A stretch of 5,528 bases of DNA from JACZWZ01 sp964194935. GTDB lineage: Bacteria > Actinomycetota > Acidimicrobiia > Spongiisociales > UBA11373. Positions 1-4,863 of this stretch are shown piece by piece (position 1 is the first letter of the stretch; each line of letters opens with the position of its first letter). The notes below the pieces were generated by a model, which worked only from the letters and a program-made list of their open reading frames with translations, ran no database searches and was not told where the DNA came from. Position numbers and translations under genes: made by a program. The DNA lies in NCBI GenBank assembly GCA_964194935.1, contig CAXMOL010000010.1, positions 1 through 5,528 of the forward strand. Reading direction: 5' to 3'.

Positions 1-927
1 CTCGGTCACCTTGCTCCCCGGCAGGAACCGGGGATGGGTGTAGATCGGGAAATCGGGGTCGTAAAGGTTGAGGGCCGGCAGCTGATGAGTCAGTTCCAGA
101 CTCGCCTCATGGAACGCACCGATCGTCCCAATGTCACGCCAATAGCCGCGATGGCTGTAGCCGACGACGTCGAAGTCGTTCACGGCGTGCGGGATCAACT
201 CCTTGCCAAAGTCGTCACCCTCGTGGTCGTCAAAGAGTCGGATCAGAGCATCCGTATTGAATACGTAGATCCCCATGCTGGCGAGCAGGGAACCAGGATC
301 AGCATCGAGTCCGGTGGCGGCCACCGTTTCGGAGTCGAGGACAAAACGATCGATGACATCCGGATCGGTCGGCTTCTCGACGAAGTCGACGACTCGCTGC
401 CGATCATCGAGTCGCATGATTCCCAAATCTTGCGCCTCGTCGCCGCTGACCGGTGTCACCGCGATCGTCAGATCGGCCCCGAGACGGCGGTGCGTCTCAA
501 CCACCGCCGCCAGATCCATCAGGTAGAGCTGGTCGCCCGAGAGGATGACCACTTCGCTCGGATCGCCTTCGCACAAACGACGGAGGTTCTGGCGGACCGC
601 GTCCGCAGTTCCTTGGTACCAGTCGCGGTTCTCCAGGCTCTGTTCGGCAGCAAGGATGTTTACAAAGCCGGCGCTGAATGCGTCAAAGCGATAGGTCTGA
701 GCGATGTGGCGATGCAGACTCTCGCTGTTGAACTGGGTCAGCACATAGATGCGGTCGATGCCGGCCCTGAGGCTGTTGGAGATCGGTATATCGATGAGGC
801 GGAACTTGCCTGCCAACGGAACGGCAGGCTTCGCTCGATCTCGGGTCAGTGGCCACAACCGTGCGCCCTGGCCACCACCGAGAATGGCAGTGACCACACG
901 GCCCATCTCACCAGCAGGATCACTCAT
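1..927 (-). CDS. glgC: Glucose-1-phosphate adenylyltransferase (ADP-glucose pyrophosphorylase), 3'-truncated by window edge
   Basis: Cytoplasmic enzyme making ADP-glucose and pyrophosphate from ATP and glucose-1-phosphate, the committed step of bacterial glycogen synthesis. The 309 visible codons cover the whole nucleotidyltransferase domain. Seen: the nucleotide-binding loop GGGQGARLWPLT (17-28) with R23, RAKPAVP (31-37) with K33, the QGTADAVRQN block (105-114), LSGDQLYLMD (129-138) with the metal-binding D132, FVEKP (182-186) with glucose-1-phosphate lysine K185, ASMGIYVFN (216-224), DFGKELIP (239-246) and GYWRDIGTI (261-269). The C-terminal left-handed beta-helix domain (roughly 100 residues) lies beyond position 1. 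The ATG at 927 is chosen because GGGAGGAG ends 2 bases upstream; ATG at 906 (residue 8) has no separate ribosome site. It lies 63 bases downstream of the TadG-like gene on the same strand. The blocks resemble cyanobacterial/plant enzymes more than the usual actinobacterial GlgC. Family assignment is very secure. Confidence 0.97.
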   Translation of the reverse strand, partial: MSDPAGEMGRVVTAILGGGQGARLWPLTRDRAKPAVPLAGKFRLIDIPISNSLRAGIDRIYVLTQFNSESLHRHIAQTYRFDAFSAGFVNILAAEQSLENRDWYQGTADAVRQNLRRLCEGDPSEVVILSGDQLYLMDLAAVVETHRRLGADLTIAVTPVSGDEAQDLGIMRLDDRQRVVDFVEKPTDPDVIDRFVLDSETVAATGLDADPGSLLASMGIYVFNTDALIRLFDDHEGDDFGKELIPHAVNDFDVVGYSHRGYWRDIGTIGAFHEASLELTHQLPALNLYDPDFPIYTHPRFLPGSKVTE

Positions 928-934
928 CACTCCT

Positions 935-957
935 CCCGGACCAACCCTAACTCCGGG
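935..957 (-). promoter_or_regulatory. Small hairpin overlapping the glgC ribosome-binding site
   Basis: On the minus strand CCCGGA (957-952) is an exact inverted match to TCCGGG (940-935), giving a 6-bp G+C-rich stem with an 11-base loop. The 3' arm runs into the GGGAGGAG Shine-Dalgarno stretch just before the glgC ATG at 927, so the fold would partly hide it. No U-run follows, so it is not a convincing intrinsic terminator. A regulatory role is inference; the pairing itself is visible. Confidence 0.35.
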
Positions 958-990
958 TTCGGGCGCTTCAGTGGCGCTCCTGATCTGGAT

Positions 991-1383
991 CTAGCCACCC
1001 AGCAATGCCGCTGGAACGAATTCGGCTCTACCAATCGCCTCTACGTACCTGGTTCCGAGTATCGGTAGCTGCACTGATCTGCGTACCAGCACCTCCACGG
1101 TGCGCGGCTCGAATGTGCGGTCGATCTCGCAACGGCACCAAATCATCTCTGCACCATTCATGACAACAAACCGGGCTGCTTCCTGACTTGGTGAGCCCTG
1201 TGCGCCGAAAGGTAGGAACGTCACCGGAGCGGCAGCAAGAGCCGCGGCATCCGCCGCCGTGGTCGCCGCTTGGTGGCCCCGCATCGCGATAGCCAAAGCC
1301 GACATCCACATCGCGAGGAGAAGCACGACCGCAACTGCTCCGATAACGGCCAGCGCGGCCGAGCCCGTCTCATCGCTCGACAC
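991..1383 (-). CDS. TadG-like minor pseudopilin (helicase/secretion neighbourhood TadE-like protein)
   Basis: A 130-residue protein, last of the Tad genes and the positional counterpart of mycobacterial Rv3654c. It starts with a short polar leader ending in Gly7, then a hydrophobic segment (about 9-33), then an Ala-rich helix (38-52, TTAADAAALAAA). The small exported domain carries QEAARFVVMNGAEM (67-80) and Cys83/Cys85. This pattern, an N-terminal anchor plus 'AADAAALAAA' plus 'ARFVxxNGA', is typical of the actinobacterial family that accompanies TadE. As in that family, the Glu at +5 after the Gly is absent (it is Ala12). The GTG at 1383 is the only plausible start: an in-frame TGA sits two codons upstream, and no later start keeps the membrane segment. 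It overlaps tadE by 14 bases, implying translational coupling. Its exact role in the pilus is unknown. Membership is a confident call from pattern and position; no profile search was possible. Confidence 0.85.
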   Translation of the reverse strand: MSSDETGSAALAVIGAVAVVLLLAMWMSALAIAMRGHQAATTAADAAALAAAPVTFLPFGAQGSPSQEAARFVVMNGAEMIWCRCEIDRTFEPRTVEVLVRRSVQLPILGTRYVEAIGRAEFVPAALLGG

Positions 1384-1732
1384 GCATCACCGCTGAGGAC
1401 TCGAGAGTCACCGCGAATCCACCAAACAGGGGTGTAGCGATCGCATGGCTGAGGGTGGCCGTCACCCGAGCGGTCCCGCCGACATGCTGCTGGCGATCGA
1501 CCGAGACCCGCACCCGCGAAGCAGCGCCATCGTCAAGTGACCGTTGCACCGCCACGATCGCCCGCTCCAAATCAGGGGTGGTAGCCGCCTCGCGTGCGCC
1601 TTCCCGGGCAGCGTGTCCGAGTTGGAGTTGGGAGCGAGCAACAAGCATTACTTCGACGCTGGCGAGCAGCACAACCAGCAGCAAAGGGATGACCAGAGCG
1701 AATTCCACGGTCGCACTCCCCGAATCACGCAC
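1370..1732 (-). CDS. tadE: TadE-like minor pseudopilin
   Basis: A 120-residue membrane-anchored minor pilin-like protein of the Tad/Flp system. The leader MRDSG is followed by SATVEFALVIP (6-16). Cleavage after Gly5 would place Glu10 at +5, the prepilin peptidase signature that TadE proteins share. A hydrophobic helix runs to about residue 32, followed by an amphipathic stretch with QLGHAAREGAREAA (37-50), the classic TadE 'AARxGAR' motif, then a short beta-rich exported domain. The GTG start at 1732 overlaps the end of flp by 8 bases and has GAGGA (1744-1740) 7 bases upstream. Its 3' end overlaps the TadG-like gene. It is the positional equivalent of mycobacterial Rv3655c. Processing by a TadV/CpaA peptidase is expected from family knowledge, but that gene is not in the window. 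Confidence 0.93.
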   Translation of the reverse strand: MRDSGSATVEFALVIPLLLVVLLASVEVMLVARSQLQLGHAAREGAREAATTPDLERAIVAVQRSLDDGAASRVRVSVDRQQHVGGTARVTATLSHAIATPLFGGFAVTLESSAVMRVER

Positions 1733-1886
1733 CGGCCATTCCTCGGACCCTGTCCACCACGGCAGAGAAGAAGTCAGGAAGCACGCTCGAGCTTGACGCC
1801 CATGTAATCAGGGCGACGGCGATGACAGCCGCCGCCACAATCACAAGTGCATATTCGGCGGTTGCTTGGCCATTTTCTGACGTCAT
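1725..1886 (-). CDS. flp: Flp-type major pilin (DUF4244-like), 53 residues
   Basis: The major pilin subunit, polymerised in the inner membrane by the Tad machinery. The short reading frame begins MTSENG then QATAEYALVIV (7-17). Gly6 is the expected cleavage point, giving Glu at +5 (E11) and Tyr at +6 (Y12), the diagnostic Flp 'G/xxxxEY' motif. A continuous hydrophobic helix follows (about 12-29), then a Ser-rich linker (31-34) and an amphipathic C-terminus ending GMAGA. The mature pilin would be 47 residues. The ATG at 1886 has AAAGGA (1896-1891) 4 bases upstream. The gene lies 12 bases after the tadC stop and overlaps tadE by 8 bases. It corresponds in position to mycobacterial Rv3656c. It is easily missed by gene callers because of its length. 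The motif, ribosome site and position agree, so confidence is high. Confidence 0.93.
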   Translation of the reverse strand: MTSENGQATAEYALVIVAAAVIAVALITWASSSSVLPDFFSAVVDRVRGMAGA

Positions 1887-1890
1887 GAGT

Positions 1891-1896
1891 TCCTTT
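1891..1896 (-). promoter_or_regulatory. Ribosome-binding site of flp
   Basis: AAAGGA on the minus strand, 4 bases before the flp ATG at 1886 and inside the 12-base tadC-flp gap. It supports this very short gene being translated from its own site. Confidence 0.7.
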
Positions 1897-1898
1897 CG

Positions 1899-2519
1899 TC
1901 AGGGGTTGAGTCGTGTCAACGATCCGACGACTGTTGAACCGACGGTGAGGAGGACAAAGCCTGGGAGAACGAGCAGCGTCAACGGGAGAAGGAGTCGAAC
2001 CGGAAGCTTCCGAGCTGTCTCCACCCGCTCGGAATGCCGGCGATGCGCCTCGACTTCGAGATGCCCCTTGAGCGCAGGAAGGACGGGAGCACCAGAGGCG
2101 GCAGCGGCGGCGATGACTCGAGACGCTCCGGCCATCGACCCATCGTCGTCGATGAGGGCTGCTCGGGTCCCCTTGACCTGCATATCGACAACCAACCGCG
2201 ACAGGGTTTGATGCGCCTCCGGAGCCGCATGGACAAGAGCTACCCGGTGGGCCGCGGCCACACTGAGGCCACCTGCCAATGCGAGGGCAACAAGCTCCGA
2301 CGCTTCGAGACTGGCATCTCGCTCGACGGTCGACTGACGCGACAGTTTGACGGCGGATCGAAACCTCCCAACGGCAAATGCGAGGAAGAGTCCGGCAGCT
2401 GTCTGCACCGGTGCAATCAGAGTCGCAGCGAATCCAAGTCCGATGGGTCCAGCCCTTCGGACGCTGAATTGAGACAGCACCGTGACGGTCGCAAGGCCAA
2501 CGGCCACCGGAGCTATCAC
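1899..2519 (-). CDS. tadC: TadC-like inner-membrane platform protein (type II secretion F family)
   Basis: A 206-residue integral membrane protein that pairs with TadB to form the platform coupling TadA to pilin polymerisation. Seen: hydrophobic N-terminal segments (about 3-17 and 27-50), a cytoplasmic helical region (about 60-165) with ASELVALALAGGLSVAAAH (73-91), the typical T2SSF start, and the C-terminal KLPVRLLLPLTLLVLPGF (171-188), the LPVRLxxPLxLxxLPxF signature of TadC proteins. The GTG at 2519 overlaps the tadB stop in a GTGA arrangement, so it is probably translated by reinitiation. Lengths and order match the actinobacterial form, shorter than proteobacterial TadC (about 300). TadB and TadC names are assigned by position and signature; the family (T2SSF) is firmer than the B/C distinction. 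Confidence 0.9.
   Translation of the reverse strand: MIAPVAVGLATVTVLSQFSVRRAGPIGLGFAATLIAPVQTAAGLFLAFAVGRFRSAVKLSRQSTVERDASLEASELVALALAGGLSVAAAHRVALVHAAPEAHQTLSRLVVDMQVKGTRAALIDDDGSMAGASRVIAAAAASGAPVLPALKGHLEVEAHRRHSERVETARKLPVRLLLPLTLLVLPGFVLLTVGSTVVGSLTRLNP
1904..1940 (-). promoter_or_regulatory. Imperfect hairpin at the tadC 3' end, just upstream of flp
   Basis: On the minus strand AGTCGT (1932-1927) pairs with ACGACT (1914-1909), and outside it GGTT (1940-1937) pairs with AACC (1907-1904), across a small unequal bulge. An alternative 5-bp stem GTTGA/TCAAC (1920-1916 with 1909-1905) competes with it. The structure covers the last tadC codons and ends just before the flp ribosome site. Such positions often hold mRNA-processing or stability elements that raise pilin expression over the upstream machinery genes. 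That role is inferred here, and short stems are common in G+C-rich DNA. Confidence 0.3.
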
Positions 2520-3172
2520 GGGCGACTCCGCAGCATGAACACGACGATGGCAACCCCCAGTAGTTGAAGAGCGGCTCCGGCGACAGCGATAGGAAGCGAC
2601 GGTCCGAGATCAACCCGGCCGCTGAGCAAGAGGGCCAAAAAGAGGCCCATCGGGAGGCCGGCAACCATCCAAGCGCTCGCCCGTGCCTGGGCGGTGAGAG
2701 CACTGCGTTCACGAAGCAGGCGACCGCGGTCGGCCGCTCGTTGCGACAGCAACTGCATCACCGGCCCGAACGGAGCGCCTGATTCACTCGAGATCGCCCA
2801 GGCGGCTCCAGCGAGCCGACCGTTGAGAGGCATGGCACTCGCGAGTGCTGCTGCAAGGCGAGTCGAATCGAGTCCGAGAGACGCAGCTCGCATAGCCTGC
2901 CTGGCGTCTACGGCTGTCGACTGTTCTGCCGAACGGATGACCGCCAGCCGCGGCGACGCACCGCCGTATAGCTCTGTCACCACACCCTCGAGAAACTCGG
3001 CCTCCTGGTCGGGGGTCGGACCACGGTCACGGCGTAACCAATTCTGCGCGACCCACGCTGCGGCGCCGACGAGGGCAAGAATCGGAAGTCGAAAGGCCAT
3101 GAAGACCACGAGAAGCGCCAAGGGCGACGATCCCGCCCACAGCACGAGCCCCAGCACTACTGCGGTGGTCAC
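2516..3172 (-). CDS. tadB: TadB-like inner-membrane platform protein (type II secretion F family)
   Basis: A membrane platform partner of TadC. With the start used here it has 218 residues: hydrophobic segments at about 3-24 and 27-43, a cytoplasmic T2SSF helical domain (about 56-160; EFLEGVVTELYGGASPRLA at 59-77 and AWAISSESGAPFGPVM at 124-139) and two C-terminal membrane helices (about 166-184 and 191-213). The frame stays open back to ATG 3346, but those extra 58 codons lie inside tadA and read as an Arg/Trp/Cys-rich shadow. The GTG at 3172 overlaps the tadA stop as GTGA, the same junction as tadB/tadC. In-frame GTGs at 3175 and 3181 are alternatives. No well-spaced Shine-Dalgarno sequence is visible for any of them, which suggests coupling to tadA translation. 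Family call is strong; the exact start is less sure. Confidence 0.9.
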   Translation of the reverse strand: MTTAVVLGLVLWAGSSPLALLVVFMAFRLPILALVGAAAWVAQNWLRRDRGPTPDQEAEFLEGVVTELYGGASPRLAVIRSAEQSTAVDARQAMRAASLGLDSTRLAAALASAMPLNGRLAGAAWAISSESGAPFGPVMQLLSQRAADRGRLLRERSALTAQARASAWMVAGLPMGLFLALLLSGRVDLGPSLPIAVAGAALQLLGVAIVVFMLRSRP

Positions 3173-4227
3173 CACTCCCACACCGATTGGATCTGGTCTC
3201 CGGTAACCCTGGAAACTGCGCGGACGCGCCGCGTCGTCCCAGATCGCTCTACATGGATAATCGCCTCGACCGCCGACCACAGCATTCGACGCAGAGCGTC
3301 GTGAGGTACCCCACCAGCGCCTGCGGCAAGAGTTTCGAGTCGCCACATCGCTCCCTCGGCCCCAGAAGCATGAACCGTTCCCATCGAGCCAGCGTGCCCC
3401 GTGCTCATCGCTTGGATGAGATCAAGAGCTTCGGGGCCGCGGACTTCGCCAACAATGATCCGATCCGGCCTCATCCGCAGTGCCTGCCGAACAAGGTTGC
3501 GTACGGTGATCTCGCCAGCACCTTCAGCGTTTGGCGGTCGTGCCTCAAGCCTCACAACATGACCCTCAAGACGAAGCTCCGCAGCTTCCTCGACGGTCAC
3601 GATCCGATCGCCGGCCGGCACCAATCTCGAAAGCAGGTTCAACAATGTCGTCTTGCCCGACCCGGTGGCGCCACTCACGATGAGGTTGGTTCTGTCGACC
3701 ACCAGCGACTGAATGATCCGACCACCATCGCGGTCGACCGCTCCTGCGGCGATCAGATCCTCAAGATCCAGCACTGCCGCGGTGAATCTTCGAATCGCCA
3801 CGACCGGACCGTCCACGGCAGCTGGGGGCACCACGGCATGAAGACGAGATCCGTCCTGGAGTCGAGCGTCGACAGAAGGCGAGGCTCGATCGAGTCGGAG
3901 TCCCAACGGGAGCAACGCCCGCTCGACTGCTGCGACTACGGCCTCGGGAGTGGGGAATTCGATGGTTGAGCGTTCGAGTTGGCCATCGCGCTCAATCCAG
4001 ATTTCATCGTGAGCGTTTACAAGGATGTCCGTGATGGTCGGATCCTGGAGGAGAGCATCGAGTGGACCCATACCGGTCAGTGAGTCGGAGGCCAGTTGAC
4101 GGACCACGGACGCCCTCATCGGCGCTTGAGTGGCAGTGGCACGATCGATCGCACCGACGACATCGTCAGGGTCCAGCGACCCTGGATCGGCCAAGACCCA
4201 GTCGAGGACGCGGCTCAGCGCTCCCAT
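3169..4227 (-). CDS. tadA: TadA/CpaF-type secretion ATPase
   Basis: A cytoplasmic hexameric AAA-like ATPase of the type II/IV secretion family that energises Flp pilus assembly through TadB/TadC; 352 residues from this start. Domains: an N-terminal domain with MGPLDALLQDPTITDILVN (53-71), then the ATPase core with Walker A GATGSGKT (186-193), Asp box TVEEAAEL (211-218), the conserved RLEARPPNAEGAGEIT stretch (226-241), RQALRMRPDRIIVGEVRG with Walker B (247-264) and His box STGHAGSMGTVHA (275-287). The frame extends to 4377, but that part overlaps the CpaE-like gene. ATG 4227, preceded by GGAAGG, gives a 13-base overlap with that gene's stop. GTG 4239 and ATG 4251 are alternatives. The second acidic residue of the Asp box is Glu instead of the usual Asp. 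It ends in a 4-base overlap with tadB. It is the counterpart of mycobacterial Rv3659c. Confidence 0.95.
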   Translation of the reverse strand: MGALSRVLDWVLADPGSLDPDDVVGAIDRATATQAPMRASVVRQLASDSLTGMGPLDALLQDPTITDILVNAHDEIWIERDGQLERSTIEFPTPEAVVAAVERALLPLGLRLDRASPSVDARLQDGSRLHAVVPPAAVDGPVVAIRRFTAAVLDLEDLIAAGAVDRDGGRIIQSLVVDRTNLIVSGATGSGKTTLLNLLSRLVPAGDRIVTVEEAAELRLEGHVVRLEARPPNAEGAGEITVRNLVRQALRMRPDRIIVGEVRGPEALDLIQAMSTGHAGSMGTVHASGAEGAMWRLETLAAGAGGVPHDALRRMLWSAVEAIIHVERSGTTRRVRAVSRVTGDQIQSVWEW

Positions 4228-4760
4228 CGTGCCTTCCACACCGACCGCCATGCCCTTATCCAACGCGAGCGCCACGGACGTCGACCGGCCAGCAGTGCCC
4301 TGACCGTCGCCCGTTCGGGAACCGGAAGCCGGACACCGGCTATCGGCATACGCGCCCACTCGGGGATGGCCTGCCAAACAGCGGGCTCAGACGGACCGGC
4401 CAACCAGCCCGGCAGCAGGAGCCGCACCGGAACGATTGGAAAGTCGGCTTGCGGTTCGGGGCGCGGTGGCAAACGAAGCACCACCCTTTCCCAGGATTGG
4501 AGAAGGGACCCGACAACGCCGGCCGCCTCGGAAGGCGCTATCCCACCATTGCGAACCACGGCCACGCCGGAACGAGGTGTCAAATCCTCAAGAGTCGGTT
4601 CATCGGCCACCAGATCGGCCAGCGATCGTTCGCCGGGATACGCTGGCCCACTTGGATCCAGATCAATGACCAGCGCCGGCGGAGCCGCCAACGCCGCGCC
4701 GAGTGGCGCGAGAGCACCCAGCAATCCGTCCTCCGGCGTCCACATGGCAAGCGCCGGCAA
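4215..4760 (-). CDS. Short, P-loop-less CpaE/Ssd-like protein
   Basis: First gene of the Tad operon, in the position of the actinobacterial CpaE/Ssd-like (septum-site, MinD/ParA-fold) protein Rv3660c. Only a remnant of that fold is visible. PALVIDLDP (28-36) matches the 'LVDLDP' strand. A GERSLADLVADEPTLEDL stretch (43-60), SGVAVVRNGG (64-73) and WERVVLRLPP (90-99) follow in the expected order. The normal N-terminal receiver-like domain is absent, and where a Walker A loop should be, the sequence is WTPEDGLLGAL (7-17), with no GGxGKS/T. So 181 residues replace the usual 350 or so. The C-terminus is basic with Trp at 163, 167, 171, 175 and 179. The TTG at 4760 is chosen because AGGAG sits 5 bases upstream; an in-frame TGA at 4796-4794 blocks extension; ATG 4745 is an alternative. 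Existence as a gene is likely; the homology is inferred from position and patchy motifs. Confidence 0.75.
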   Translation of the reverse strand: MPALAMWTPEDGLLGALAPLGAALAAPPALVIDLDPSGPAYPGERSLADLVADEPTLEDLTPRSGVAVVRNGGIAPSEAAGVVGSLLQSWERVVLRLPPRPEPQADFPIVPVRLLLPGWLAGPSEPAVWQAIPEWARMPIAGVRLPVPERATVRALLAGRRPWRSRWIRAWRSVWKARWER

Positions 4761-4765
4761 TCCAT

Positions 4766-4771
4766 CTCCTC
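4766..4771 (-). promoter_or_regulatory. Ribosome-binding site deciding the TTG start of the CpaE-like gene
   Basis: GAGGAG on the minus strand, 5 bases before TTG 4760. It is the best Shine-Dalgarno match near this gene and favours the TTG over ATG 4745, which lacks one at proper distance. Confidence 0.6.
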
Positions 4772-4807
4772 GGCTTGGTGCGACCGCAACGTCTCATAGG
4801 GTCGACG

Positions 4808-4850
4808 CCACCTCAAGAGGGTCGTATCGCTCAGGACCACCTCAGTCGTA
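4808..4850. repeat. Two-part direct repeat in the divergent intergenic region
   Basis: CCACCTCA occurs at 4808-4815 and 4837-4844 (29 bases apart). Each copy is followed by GTCGTA, at 4821-4826 (after a 5-base insert AGAGG) and at 4845-4850 (directly). The repeats sit between the divergent start codons and the second copy touches the -10-like element, so a transcription-factor site is possible. No known operator is recognised. Confidence 0.4.
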
Positions 4851-4854
4851 CAAT
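4849..4854 (+). promoter_or_regulatory. -10-like element for the HAD hydrolase (probable leaderless transcript)
   Basis: TACAAT matches five of six bases of the TATAAT consensus. It ends 9 bases before the hydrolase ATG at 4864, so transcription would begin at or within about 3 bases of the start codon. There is no Shine-Dalgarno sequence upstream of that ATG and no good -35 at 16-18 bases. This is the arrangement of actinobacterial leaderless promoters. The start site is inferred from spacing only. Confidence 0.5.
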
Positions 4855-4863
4855 TGCGGCGCT

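Noticed and set aside
928..990. Intrinsic terminator between the TadG-like gene and glgC
   Set aside because: AGCGCC is directly repeated, not inverted, and the only stem (935-957) has no U-run after it, so termination is not supported.
34..1068. 344-codon open frame on the plus strand
   Set aside because: It is antisense to glgC, whose minus-strand translation shows all ADP-glucose pyrophosphorylase motifs. The plus-strand product has no recognisable domain; long antisense frames are common in G+C-rich genes.
1914..1919. Perfect TTGACA -35 hexamer upstream of flp on the minus strand
   Set aside because: The position 17 bases downstream is AAAGGA (the flp ribosome site), not a -10, and a start there would fall inside flp. 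Probably chance within the tadC 3' end.
1774..2712. 312-codon open frame on the minus strand
   Set aside because: It overlaps tadB, tadC and flp in another frame, and its product is Ser/Arg/Cys-rich with no domain pattern. The overlapped frames carry clear T2SSF and pilin signatures.
3173..3346. Longer tadB from ATG 3346 (276 residues)
   Set aside because: The extra N-terminus lies within tadA in another frame, is rich in Arg/Trp/Cys, and lacks any match to the TadB pattern; GTG 3172 gives the usual overlap and length.
3187..3969. 260-codon open frame on the plus strand
   Set aside because: Antisense to tadA; composition is rich in Arg, Ser and His with no motif.
4228..4377. Longer tadA from position 4377 (402 residues)
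   Set aside because: Most of the extension lies inside the CpaE-like gene and reads as low-complexity shadow. ATG 4227 has a ribosome site and gives normal family length.
4062..4799. 245-codon open frame on the plus strand
   Set aside because: Antisense to the start of tadA and the whole CpaE-like gene. It would run into the divergent promoter region and has a shadow-like Arg/Pro/Ser-rich product.
4797..4863. Frameshifted N-terminal half of the CpaE-like protein upstream of its start
   Set aside because: I read the remaining minus-strand frames here and saw no GGxGKS/T loop or receiver-like pattern, and the divergent gene starts only 103 bases away.
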